Shown here piece after piece: positions 1-6,737 of a stretch of 7,947 bases of DNA (the first letter of the stretch is position 1; each line of letters opens with the position of its first letter). Source of the DNA: Thiotrichaceae bacterium. Lineage in GTDB: Bacteria; Pseudomonadota; Gammaproteobacteria; Thiotrichales; Thiotrichaceae. Position numbers and translations under genes: made by a program. Location: assembly GCA_024762625.1 (NCBI GenBank), contig JANTHA010000096.1:1-7947 (forward strand), in the 5' to 3' direction. The notes under the pieces were generated by a model. The model made no database searches and had not been told where the DNA came from. It worked only from the letters and a program-made list of their open reading frames with translations.

Positions 1-823
1 TCTGGCTTAACTGTGATTCCGGCTTACGCGCCGGCGAACCAAACAGTCCAGCAAAGCGTTTATTGGTCATGGTCAGGCCTGTTGCGTAATTAAAATAGCG
101 CATGTTGAGCCGGAATGTTCCGTCTGCTTTCAAATCCAGCAGATTATCCAGAATCAGATCAACGTATTTCGGTTCTCCATAAGGCGCAAGACCCATCAAT
201 TTATACTCGCCCGAATTAACGCGAAAGCCGGTGTAATAGGTAAAGGCGGAATACAACAGTCCCAACGAATGCGGGAAATCTATCTCCCATTGCGGCGTAA
301 GCTGATTACCGTTGCCCAACCATACAGAGGTCGTCGCCCATTCGCCTACGCCATCAAGACACAGCACCGCCGCTTTTTCATACGGCGAAGGATAAAAGGC
401 GGATGCCGCATGGGACTGGTGATGTTCAGTGAACAATAATGGAGGGAGCGCTTTCTCCTTCACCGCAAAAACGGCGGACAATGCTTGCATTAGCGTTTTT
501 TTAAGGAATAACTTGTCCTTCAACCAGACCGGCATTGCCGCAACAAATGAGCGAAAACCGCTCGGCGTATAGGCAAGGTAAGTCTCAAGCAAACGCTCAA
601 ATTTAAGCAAGGGCTTGTCATAAAAAACCACATGCTTCAACTGAGAGGCGCTGATTTGCGCCTCATCCATGCAATAGCGGATTGCGCCGGCGGGGAAAGC
701 GGCGTCATGTTTTTTACGGCTAAAGCGCTCTTCCTGAGCAGCCGCAATGATTTCACCATCACAAATCAATGCAGCGGCGCTATCATGATAATAGGCGGAA
801 ATACCCAGAATATATGTTTTCAT
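1..823 (-). CDS. carbamoyltransferase, NodU/CmcH family (N-terminal part, cut by window edge)
   Basis: Translating the minus strand from the ATG at 823-821 gives 274 open residues that run off the left edge. The N-terminus (MKTYILGISAYYHDSAAAL) is the typical opening of the Kae1/YrdC-like carbamoyltransferase family. Further family marks are EERFSRKKHD near residue 31, the HxxxH iron-site motif in EHHQSHAASAF (His134, His138), the LDGVGEW loop with Asp157, and the GEYKLMGLAPYG block at 205-216. These enzymes transfer a carbamoyl group from carbamoyl phosphate to a hydroxyl on a sugar, Nod factor, antibiotic or polysaccharide. The acceptor here is unknown. The C-terminal YrdC-like half is outside the window. 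No good Shine-Dalgarno lies before the ATG, but the start matches the family N-terminus exactly. Bacterial homologues often sit in surface-polysaccharide loci; whether this one does cannot be seen. Confidence 0.93.
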   Translation of the reverse strand, partial: MKTYILGISAYYHDSAAALICDGEIIAAAQEERFSRKKHDAAFPAGAIRYCMDEAQISASQLKHVVFYDKPLLKFERLLETYLAYTPSGFRSFVAAMPVWLKDKLFLKKTLMQALSAVFAVKEKALPPLLFTEHHQSHAASAFYPSPYEKAAVLCLDGVGEWATTSVWLGNGNQLTPQWEIDFPHSLGLLYSAFTYYTGFRVNSGEYKLMGLAPYGEPKYVDLILDNLLDLKADGTFRLNMRYFNYATGLTMTNKRFAGLFGSPARKPESQLSQ

Positions 824-850
824 CTTATTTTGTTTTTAGGATCAGTCATA

Positions 851-875
851 AATCAGTCTAAACTACAGGCTGATT
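851..875. promoter_or_regulatory. inverted repeat in the carbamoyltransferase leader, followed by a T-run on the plus strand
   Basis: The arms AATCAGTCT (851-859) and AGGCTGATT (867-875) pair over nine positions, with one G-T wobble and a 7-base loop. On the plus strand the stem is followed by AATTTTTAA (876-884), which looks like a weak intrinsic terminator pointing toward pyc, although no plus-strand gene lies upstream. On the minus strand it lies 28-52 bases before the carbamoyltransferase start and would be a leader hairpin if transcribed. It could stop antisense transcripts, act as a leader element or be an operator. Confidence 0.4.
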
Positions 876-905
876 AATTTTTAAGCAAGCCTGGACAAAA
901 GGATA

Positions 906-934
906 CTGCATGGGGATAAAAGGATAAAATGCAG
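906..934. repeat. inverted repeat enclosing a tandem GGATAAAA duplication
   Basis: CTGCAT (906-911) and ATGCAG (929-934) are perfect complements. The 17 bases between them hold most of two exact tandem copies of GGATAAAA (914-921, 922-929). A further AAAGGATA lies just outside at 898-905, so GGATA occurs three times in 26 bases. The cluster lies 140-170 bases upstream of pyc and 83-111 bases upstream of the carbamoyltransferase start, which suits an upstream regulator site. The binding protein, if any, is unknown. Confidence 0.45.
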
Positions 935-1017
935 CCTTCCTGATAGCTATATGTCCTTTAGGGCACCTGTATACTAGAAATTTAGATTAAAATAATCCTT
1001 AGCTCGAAATTTACGAA

Positions 1018-1068
1018 GTGACATTCTTTGCTAATCGCACAATAAAATAGCTCAGAGTAGGCTATAGT
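1018..1068 (+). promoter_or_regulatory. possible pyc promoter elements
   Basis: Two weak sigma70-like candidates are visible. One pairs GTGACA (1018-1023, five of six to TTGACA) with TAAAAT (1043-1048, five of six to TATAAT), but the spacer is 19 bases. The other is a lone TATAGT (1063-1068) with no recognisable -35. Transcription from it would begin at or next to the ATG at 1075, giving a leaderless message, or a 30-base leader if Met11 is the true start. A short inverted repeat ATAGC/GCTAT (1047-1051, 1061-1065) overlaps both -10 candidates. This is pattern matching only. Confidence 0.3.
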
Positions 1069-1074
1069 TCCTGT

Positions 1075-4000
1075 ATGTCAGATATTTCGAAACATCGTCA
1101 ACTTATGCCTGAAAAAATACAGAAATTACTGGTCGCCAACCGCGGCGAAATCGCCATCAGAATCCTGCGCGCCGCCTCTGAATTGCACATTGCCACGGTT
1201 TCGGTTTACACCTTTGAAGATCGCTTCTCACCGCATCGCTACAAGGCTGACGAAGCCTACCAGATAGGCGCGGATAACGACCCGCTGATGCCTTACCTGA
1301 ATATCGAAGAGATCATCAAAACCGCCAAAATCAACCAGGTCGATGCGATCCATCCCGGCTATGGTTTCCTCTCGGAAAATGTCGAATTTGCGCGACGCTG
1401 CCGCGAAGAAGGCATTATCTTTATCGGCCCCGCGCCTGAAGTTATGGAGCAACTCGGCGACAAGGTTCAGGCCAAGCAAAACGCCATCAATGCGGGCATC
1501 CCGGTGATAGAAGACAGCAAACTTGCGCTGGATTCGCTGGAAATCGCCGAACAGGAGGCGAAGCGCATTGGCTTTCCCTTGATGATCAAGGCGTCGTCCG
1601 GCGGCGGCGGTCGCGGCATGCGTATTTTGCGCAGCATGGATGAACTGGCGACCGCCTATGCTGATGCGCGCAGCGAAGCGGCCAAGGCCTTTGGCGACGA
1701 CACGATTTTTCTGGAAAAATATCTGGATTCGCCCAAGCACATTGAAATACAGATACTCGGCGACCAACACGGCAATCTGGTGCATCTGTATGAGCGCGAC
1801 TGTTCAGTACAGCGCCGCTTCCAGAAAGTCATCGAAGTAGCGCCTAGCTCCACCTTGAGCCAGGAAACGCTCAACAAACTGTATGACTATGCGCTGAAAA
1901 TCACCCGCCATGTTAACTACAGCAATGCCGGAACCGTCGAGTTTCTGGTAGACGCCGAAGAAAACGCCTATTTCATCGAAGTTAATCCACGCATCCAGGT
2001 TGAACACACCATCACCGAGGAAATCACGGGCATAGATATTGTGCGCAGCCAGATCCATATCGCAGCGGGTCACAAACTGTCCGATCCGGAAATTGATATC
2101 CCGTCACAGGACGCTATTTCCACTCGCGGCTTTGCGGTGCAGTGCCGCATCACCACGGAAGACCCCACGCATGATTTCCAGCCCGATTTCGGCAAGATCA
2201 TCGCTTACCGAAGCGCCGCAGGTTTCGGCATTCGTCTGGATGTTGGCGCCGCTTATGTTGGCGCTAAAGTCTCGCCCTTTTTCGACTCTATGCTGGTCAA
2301 GGTAACGGCCTCCGGACGCAGTCTGGAAGATGCTACTACTCGCGCGCACCGCGCACTGCGCGAATTCCGCATTCGCGGCGTCAAAACCAATATCGGTTTT
2401 TTGCTGAATGTGCTGGATCACCCCGAATTCAAAGCGGGTCGAACGCGCGTTACCTTTCTTGAAAAGCATCCTGAATTATTCAATGTGCCGATGCACCTGG
2501 ATCGCGGCACCAAGACGCTGCGCTACCTGGCGAATGTGATTGTTAACGGCAACCCGGATATCAAGGAGTCGCATACCCGTCACCTTGATCCACAACACCA
2601 TTTCAGAAAACCTGTCATCCCCGATTTTAATCCTTTAAGCGAATACCCCAAAGGCGCCAAAGACAAGTTGAATGAACTCGGCGCAGATGGCTTAGTCGAG
2701 TGGATCAAACAGCAAAAAAACATACTCTACACCGACACCACGCTACGCGATGCGCATCAATCACTGCTCGCGACGCGGGTTCGCACCATCGACATGCTGG
2801 CGGTCGCCGAAGGACTGGCGAAGAACCATTCACAACTGTTTTCACTGGAAGTGTGGGGCGGCGCCACCTTCGATGTCGCAATGCGTTTCTTGCACGAATG
2901 TCCATGGGAGCGATTACGACTACTACGCAAGGCGATCCCCAATATTTTGCTGCAAATGCTGTTTCGCGGCTCTAACGCGGTGGGTTACAAGGCGTATCCG
3001 GATAATGTGATCGAGAAATTCATTATCGAGTCCTGGGAAAACGGCATCGACGTGTTCCGCATCTTTGATTCGCTCAACTGGATTGAAGGTATGCGCAAAT
3101 CCATCCAGGTGGTGCGCGAACAGACAGGCGGCATTGCCGAAGGAACCATCTGCTACACCGGCGATGTGTTAAATACTGAAAAGAGCTACAAATATAACCT
3201 GCAATACTATATCGACCTGGCGAAACAGCTCGAAGACGCAGGCGCGCATACTCTTGCGCTCAAGGATATGGCGGGTCTGCTCAAACCCTACGCGGCCAAA
3301 GTGCTGATCCCTGCACTCAAGGATGCCGTTGACCTGCCGATTCACCTGCATACCCACGACACATCCTCAATGCAGGCCGCAACGCTATTACAAGCCATTG
3401 AAAAAGATGTTGATATTGTGGACGCCTGTTTGAGCTCAATGTCCGGACTCACCTCACAACCCAATTTGAACTCGCTGATTGCGGTGATGAAAGGCCAGCC
3501 CCGCGAGCAGCCTTTCGACCTGGACTCGCTCAACCAGTACGCCAACTACTGGGAAGATGTGCGCGAGCTGTATTACCCGTTTGAATCCGGTTTAAAAGCG
3601 GGCACCGCTGAGGTCTACGACCACGAAATCCCTGGCGGTCAGTATTCCAATCTGCGCCCACAATCCATTGCGCTGGGGCTGGAAGACAAATTCGAGGAAG
3701 TCAAAAAGAACTACGCTATCGTAAACAAAATGTTTGGCGACATCATCAAGGTAACACCCTCCTCCAAGGTGGTCGGCGACATGGCTATCTTTATGACCTC
3801 CAACGGCTTCACCGAACAGGACATCATGGACAAAGGCGCAAGCCTGGCCTTCCCCGAATCGGTGCGCGACCTGTTTATCGGCAACCTGGGACAAGCGCCC
3901 GGCGGCTTCCCGAAAAAACTCAGTAAACTGGTGCTGAAAAATGAAAAAACATTCAGCGGACGACCAAACGATCACCTGGAGCCGGTCAATTTTGATAGTG

Positions 4001-4563
4001 AATTTGCAGCATTCAAGCAGAAATTTGATGCCGATTGCGATATCTGCGACTTCCTCTCTTACCTGATGTATCCACAAGTGTTTGAGGATTTTTACCAGCA
4101 TCGCCAGGATTATGGAGACATCTCGGTACTTCCTACCAGCGCCTTTTTCTATGGTCTTAAACCACGCGAAGAAATCCGTGTAGCGCTAGGTAAAGGCAAA
4201 ATCATCGTTATCCAGAAGATATACGCATCATCGCCCGACGCCAAAGGCATGCGTACGGTCACCTTTGATCTAAATGGGCAGACGCGGAGTATTAATATCA
4301 GAGATAAATCGGTGGCGTCTACCCAGAAAACCAATCGCAAGGCGGTGGATGAGAACGAAATTGGCGCGCCAACGCTTGGACGCTTGTCAGCCATCATGGT
4401 TGAAGCCGGTCAAACAATTGAGAAGGACGAACCGTTATTTGTCATTGAGGCAATGAAAATGGAAACCACCATCACAGCGCCTTTTGCAGGAGTCATAAAA
4501 GAAGTTCACCTGCACGAAGGTGAAATTCTGGAACAAGGCGATCTGGTGATCGAATATGAATAA
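1075..4563 (+). CDS. pyc: pyruvate carboxylase, single-chain biotin enzyme
   Basis: This 1162-residue protein has the full one-polypeptide pyruvate carboxylase layout. It makes oxaloacetate from pyruvate, bicarbonate and ATP in the cytoplasm and so refills the TCA cycle. The biotin carboxylase domain starts at KLLVANRGE (17-25). It has the ATP-binding GGGGRGM loop (176-182), EKY at 214-216 and the catalytic block EVNPRIQVEH (302-311, Arg306). The carboxyltransferase domain begins at TDTTLRDAHQS (553-563). Its metal and catalytic residues are Asp559, Lys730 (KDMAGL, the carbamylated lysine), His759/His761 (HTHD) and Thr894, in register with Rhizobium etli PC by spacing. The C-terminal biotin domain carries EAMKME with biotinyl Lys1128, 35 residues from the end. 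No Shine-Dalgarno precedes ATG 1075. Met11 (1105) lies just before the conserved domain and is a credible alternative start, also without a clear ribosome site. It is probably co-transcribed with gltA. No biotin ligase gene is in the window. Confidence 0.97.
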   Translation: MSDISKHRQLMPEKIQKLLVANRGEIAIRILRAASELHIATVSVYTFEDRFSPHRYKADEAYQIGADNDPLMPYLNIEEIIKTAKINQVDAIHPGYGFLSENVEFARRCREEGIIFIGPAPEVMEQLGDKVQAKQNAINAGIPVIEDSKLALDSLEIAEQEAKRIGFPLMIKASSGGGGRGMRILRSMDELATAYADARSEAAKAFGDDTIFLEKYLDSPKHIEIQILGDQHGNLVHLYERDCSVQRRFQKVIEVAPSSTLSQETLNKLYDYALKITRHVNYSNAGTVEFLVDAEENAYFIEVNPRIQVEHTITEEITGIDIVRSQIHIAAGHKLSDPEIDIPSQDAISTRGFAVQCRITTEDPTHDFQPDFGKIIAYRSAAGFGIRLDVGAAYVGAKVSPFFDSMLVKVTASGRSLEDATTRAHRALREFRIRGVKTNIGFLLNVLDHPEFKAGRTRVTFLEKHPELFNVPMHLDRGTKTLRYLANVIVNGNPDIKESHTRHLDPQHHFRKPVIPDFNPLSEYPKGAKDKLNELGADGLVEWIKQQKNILYTDTTLRDAHQSLLATRVRTIDMLAVAEGLAKNHSQLFSLEVWGGATFDVAMRFLHECPWERLRLLRKAIPNILLQMLFRGSNAVGYKAYPDNVIEKFIIESWENGIDVFRIFDSLNWIEGMRKSIQVVREQTGGIAEGTICYTGDVLNTEKSYKYNLQYYIDLAKQLEDAGAHTLALKDMAGLLKPYAAKVLIPALKDAVDLPIHLHTHDTSSMQAATLLQAIEKDVDIVDACLSSMSGLTSQPNLNSLIAVMKGQPREQPFDLDSLNQYANYWEDVRELYYPFESGLKAGTAEVYDHEIPGGQYSNLRPQSIALGLEDKFEEVKKNYAIVNKMFGDIIKVTPSSKVVGDMAIFMTSNGFTEQDIMDKGASLAFPESVRDLFIGNLGQAPGGFPKKLSKLVLKNEKTFSGRPNDHLEPVNFDSEFAAFKQKFDADCDICDFLSYLMYPQVFEDFYQHRQDYGDISVLPTSAFFYGLKPREEIRVALGKGKIIVIQKIYASSPDAKGMRTVTFDLNGQTRSINIRDKSVASTQKTNRKAVDENEIGAPTLGRLSAIMVEAGQTIEKDEPLFVIEAMKMETTITAPFAGVIKEVHLHEGEILEQGDLVIEYE

Positions 4564-4632
4564 AACGGGACAAAATAAAAGCAAGCGCAAAATAGGCTAA
4601 AATCAGGGAAAGGTTGCAAGAGGAAGAGAAAA

Positions 4633-5967
4633 ATGAGCAAAAAAGCCCGAAAAGTCGATACAGTTACACTGATTGATAACCGCACCGGCAAACAGATTGA
4701 ACTGGATCTGCTGCAATCCACCAGCGGACCAATGACCATTGACATACGCAGCCTCTACAAAAAACTGGGGTACTTTACCTATGACCCCGGTTTCATGTCG
4801 ACCGCGAGTTGCTGGAGCGATATAACCTATCTGGATGGTGAAGAAGGCGTGCTGGAATATCGCGGTTACCCGATTGAGCAGCTCGCAGAAAAAAGCACTT
4901 TTCTGGAAACTTCTTACTTATTGCTGCATGGCGAGCTGCCCACCCAGTCTCAACTCGATGAATTTGTAAGCAACATTACTTATCACACCATGCTGCATGA
5001 GCAACTACTGCGCTTTTATAGCGGCTTCCGGCGCGATGGCCATCCGATGGCGATCATGGTTGGCGTAGTGGGCGCACTATCGGCATTTTATCACGATGAT
5101 GAAGACATCCACAACCCGGAAGATCGCATGAACGCGGCGCACCGGCTGGTCGCCAAAATGCCCACCATCGCCGCCTGGAGTTACCGCTACGCCATGGGAC
5201 TACCGTTTATCTACCCGGATAATTCGCTGGATTACAGCGCCAACTTTCTGCACATGATGTTCGCCATGCCGAGTGAAAAATACGACGTTAACCCGCTACT
5301 GGCGAAAGCGCTGGATGTGATCCTGATCTTGCATGCTGATCATGAACAGAACGCCTCAACCTCTACGGTACGGCTCGCCGGAAGCTCCCAGGCTAATCCC
5401 TTTGCGGTGCTTGCATCCGGCATCGCCTCACTCTGGGGGCCGGCGCATGGCGGCGCAAACGAAGCTGTGATCCGCATGCTGACTGAAATCAATGAATCCG
5501 GCAAGCCGCTATCCCACTTTATCGAACGCGCAAAAGATAAAAATGATCGTTTCCGACTGATGGGCTTTGGTCACCGCGTCTATAAAAACTACGATCCTAG
5601 AGCCAAAATCATCCGCAAAATCTGCCATGACATGCTGGCGCAGGGCGCTTGCACCGATCCCAGCCATCAGAAGCTGCTCGACACCGCGATGGAGCTGGAG
5701 CAGGTCGCACTCAGCGATGATTATTTCAAATCGCGCAACCTGTACCCCAATGTTGATTTTTACTCCGGCATCATTTTTCTCGGCATGGGCATCCCGCTGA
5801 ACATGTTTACCGTGCTATTCGCAGTGGGACGTAGCGTCGGCTGGGTGGCGCAATGGAACGAAATGATGGGCGACAGCGAATCCAAAATCGGCAGACCGCG
5901 ACAACTATACACCGGTTCGCCAAGGCGCGAATACAAGCCAATCGACAAACGCATTTCACAGGATTAA
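4633..5967 (+). CDS. gltA: citrate synthase, type II (hexameric, E. coli GltA-like)
   Basis: The 444-residue product condenses oxaloacetate with acetyl-CoA to citrate, the first TCA step. It follows E. coli GltA along its length: [14 protein letters not shown] near residue 47, the [14 protein letters not shown] segment, and then the three catalytic residues His272 ([11 protein letters not shown]), His314 ([13 protein letters not shown], the family signature) and Asp375 (YPNVDFYSG). Relative to GltA as I recall it, there is a small insertion of about four residues between the second His and the Asp (ACTDPSHQ region). The start is well supported: AGAGGA at 4619-4624 lies 8 bases before the ATG. 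It begins 69 bases after pyc on the same strand, with no terminator visible between them. A two-gene operon is therefore likely, and pyc would supply one of its substrates. E. coli-type enzymes are usually NADH-inhibited; I did not check the allosteric residues one by one. Confidence 0.97.
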   Translation: MSKKARKVDTVTLIDNRTGKQIELDLLQSTSGPMTIDIRSLYKKLGYFTYDPGFMSTASCWSDITYLDGEEGVLEYRGYPIEQLAEKSTFLETSYLLLHGELPTQSQLDEFVSNITYHTMLHEQLLRFYSGFRRDGHPMAIMVGVVGALSAFYHDDEDIHNPEDRMNAAHRLVAKMPTIAAWSYRYAMGLPFIYPDNSLDYSANFLHMMFAMPSEKYDVNPLLAKALDVILILHADHEQNASTSTVRLAGSSQANPFAVLASGIASLWGPAHGGANEAVIRMLTEINESGKPLSHFIERAKDKNDRFRLMGFGHRVYKNYDPRAKIIRKICHDMLAQGACTDPSHQKLLDTAMELEQVALSDDYFKSRNLYPNVDFYSGIIFLGMGIPLNMFTVLFAVGRSVGWVAQWNEMMGDSESKIGRPRQLYTGSPRREYKPIDKRISQD

Positions 5968-6022
5968 TAACCTCAACAATATTACTGAAAATAAACAAGT
6001 CCGGAATTTTTCTTCTATGTTC

Positions 6023-6060
6023 AATGTACTGATACATTATTGATGTACTGATGTATTGAT
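6023..6060. promoter_or_regulatory. operator-like repeat array upstream of the DsrC-like gene
   Basis: ATGTACTGAT occurs exactly at 6024-6033 and 6043-6052 (19 bases apart), and a 9-of-10 copy, ATGTATTGAT, follows at 6051-6060. The first copy is part of a perfect inverted repeat, AATGTA-CTGA-TACATT (6023-6038). A weak promoter, TTGATG (6040-6045) with TAAAAA (6062-6067) and a 16-base spacer, overlaps the array, so a bound protein could affect initiation. The rest of the 132-base gap (5968-6099) is AT-rich. I see no good terminator after gltA; the TCCGGA followed by T-run near 6000-6011 has no proper stem-loop. The binding protein is unknown. Confidence 0.5.
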
Positions 6061-6086
6061 TTAAAAATGTTGATTTGATCATTAAC

Positions 6087-6093
6087 AGGAGGA
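6087..6093 (+). promoter_or_regulatory. strong ribosome binding site of the DsrC-like gene
   Basis: AGGAGGA ends 6 bases before the ATG at 6100. It is the best Shine-Dalgarno match in the window and fixes the start of the short downstream gene. It suggests efficient translation, in contrast to the weak sites before pyc, comM and the carbamoyltransferase. Confidence 0.85.
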
Positions 6094-6099
6094 ATAAAA

Positions 6100-6411
6100 A
6101 TGAATGAATTTCCAAATGCTCCCCATGGCTGGGATATCGGCGAAGCAAAACAGGAAATTGAAAAATCCGGGCTGGTTTTTAAAGATGATTATGTGGAAAT
6201 TATCCAGGCGTTACAGAATTATTTCGCCACACACGACAAACCCAAACGGCGCGAATTAAGCGATGCGCTGGAAGAGCGCTTTCATGTCAAAGGCGGTCTG
6301 AAATATCTTTACAAGCTTCTTCCAAAAGGGCCGGTTGCGCAAGGATGCATGATCGCGGGTTTAACGCCGCCTGCAGGTAATGTGGATCAGTCGTTTGGCA
6401 GCGTGGTTTGA
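6100..6411 (+). CDS. DsrC/TusE-fold sulfur-relay-like protein lacking the C-terminal cysteine
   Basis: The 103-residue product aligns by eye to the DsrC/TusE/DsvC family: GWDIGEA near residue 10, ELSDALEERFHVKGG (52-66), LKYLYKLLPKGP (67-78) and QGCMIAGLTPPAGN (81-94). DsrC carries sulfur in dissimilatory sulfur metabolism on two C-terminal cysteines spaced CX10C. TusE, which has only the last cysteine, passes sulfur to TusBCD/MnmA for tRNA thiolation. Here the upstream cysteine is kept (Cys83) and the last is replaced by Asn94, followed by a tail VDQSFGSVV. The N-terminal beta-hairpin of typical members is also missing. Standard TusE or DsrC function is therefore doubtful. A single-cysteine persulfide carrier, a binding partner or a regulator are possible, and all are inference. 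It follows gltA by 132 bases with its own strong ribosome site and repeat array, so it is probably an independent unit. No dsrAB, dsrEFH or tusBCD gene is in the window. Confidence 0.85.
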   Translation: MNEFPNAPHGWDIGEAKQEIEKSGLVFKDDYVEIIQALQNYFATHDKPKRRELSDALEERFHVKGGLKYLYKLLPKGPVAQGCMIAGLTPPAGNVDQSFGSVV

Positions 6412-6418
6412 CATATAC

Positions 6419-6438
6419 GTTATTGCTAGTTATTGCTA
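6419..6438. repeat. exact tandem 10-bp repeat at the end of ycgL
   Basis: GTTATTGCTA is present twice head to tail (6419-6428, 6429-6438). The second copy contains the ycgL stop codon (TAG on the minus strand, 6436-6438). The repeats fill most of the 24-base gap between two convergent genes, and no hairpin terminator is visible there. It looks like a recent slippage duplication; a function is not evident. Confidence 0.8.
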
Positions 6439-6696
6439 ATTGACCTGATGGCCAGTCAATTCATCCTTGGCGGGCGGCATTTGTAAAAAGAAACCGTTTT
6501 CTTTCATAATGCGAATCACTTCGAGTGCTTCTGCGCGCACCAGCTTGCGATTTTCACTGAGATCAAATTCAAAGGAAAATTCAGTTTCGCCAAGCAATTC
6601 AAGTAATGATTCAGGCACGTGGGTAAAATCATCCTTTTCAATCAGATAAAGGTAAAGACCGGGCTTGTATTTGCTGCGATAGACGTAACAGTTCAT
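6436..6696 (-). CDS. ycgL: YcgL domain protein
   Basis: This small 86-residue protein begins MNCYVYRSKYKPGLYLYL and continues with EKDDFTHVPESLLELLG (20-36) and the C-terminal NGFFLQMPPAKDELTGH (67-83). These match the order and spacing of YcgL of E. coli, which is typical of gammaproteobacteria and has no settled biochemical role. It has no signal peptide or membrane segment. The start follows an AGGAA at modest distance (about 6708-6712, read on the minus strand). It lies 41 bases downstream of the membrane-protein gene on the same strand, so the two may be co-transcribed. It converges on the DsrC-like gene with only 24 bases between their stops. Confidence 0.92.
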   Translation of the reverse strand: MNCYVYRSKYKPGLYLYLIEKDDFTHVPESLLELLGETEFSFEFDLSENRKLVRAEALEVIRIMKENGFFLQMPPAKDELTGHQVN

Positions 6697-6737
6697 TTTT
6701 AACGACTATTCCTGTTCATTTCGCCCTGAGTTTAATG

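Larger units (their letters stand above)
824..1074. promoter_or_regulatory. divergent intergenic region between the carbamoyltransferase and pyc, rich in short repeats
   Basis: These 251 bases separate two divergent genes, so promoters for both should lie here. No convincing small ORF or RNA gene is seen. Short structures include ATCAGTC twice at 841-847 and 852-858 (11 bases apart, about one helical turn), an inverted repeat at 851-875, tandem GGATAAAA octamers at 914-929, GAAATTTA at 977-984 and 1006-1013, and the inverted repeat GATTA-AAA-TAATC at 985-997. The part nearest pyc is AT-rich. The sites look like regulator-binding DNA, but none matches a regulator motif I can name. Confidence 0.6.

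Noticed and set aside
632..877. Plus-strand 81-codon frame at the left
   Set aside because: It is antisense to the conserved N-terminus of the carbamoyltransferase, and its product shows no domain.
1228..1785. Open 185-codon frame antisense to pyc
   Set aside because: It lies wholly within the biotin carboxylase coding region on the opposite strand, its product resembles no family, and it has no ribosome site; it is a by-product of pyc codon usage.
3592..4101. Open 169-codon frame antisense to pyc
   Set aside because: It overlaps conserved carboxyltransferase sequence completely and shows no recognisable motif or ribosome site.
4361..4372. Perfect 12-bp palindrome TTGGCGCGCCAA inside pyc
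   Set aside because: It encodes part of the linker before the biotin domain in frame; no regulatory context is evident and a chance palindrome is adequate.
5996..6011. TCCGGA followed by a T-run after gltA as an intrinsic terminator
   Set aside because: The palindrome has no loop and a stem too short for a stable hairpin, so a terminator cannot be supported.
6487..6504. Inverted repeat of AAAGAAA/TTTCTTT type, possible terminator in ycgL
   Set aside because: It is inside conserved ycgL codons (KENGFF) with an all A-T stem and no proper T-run placement for termination of either gene.
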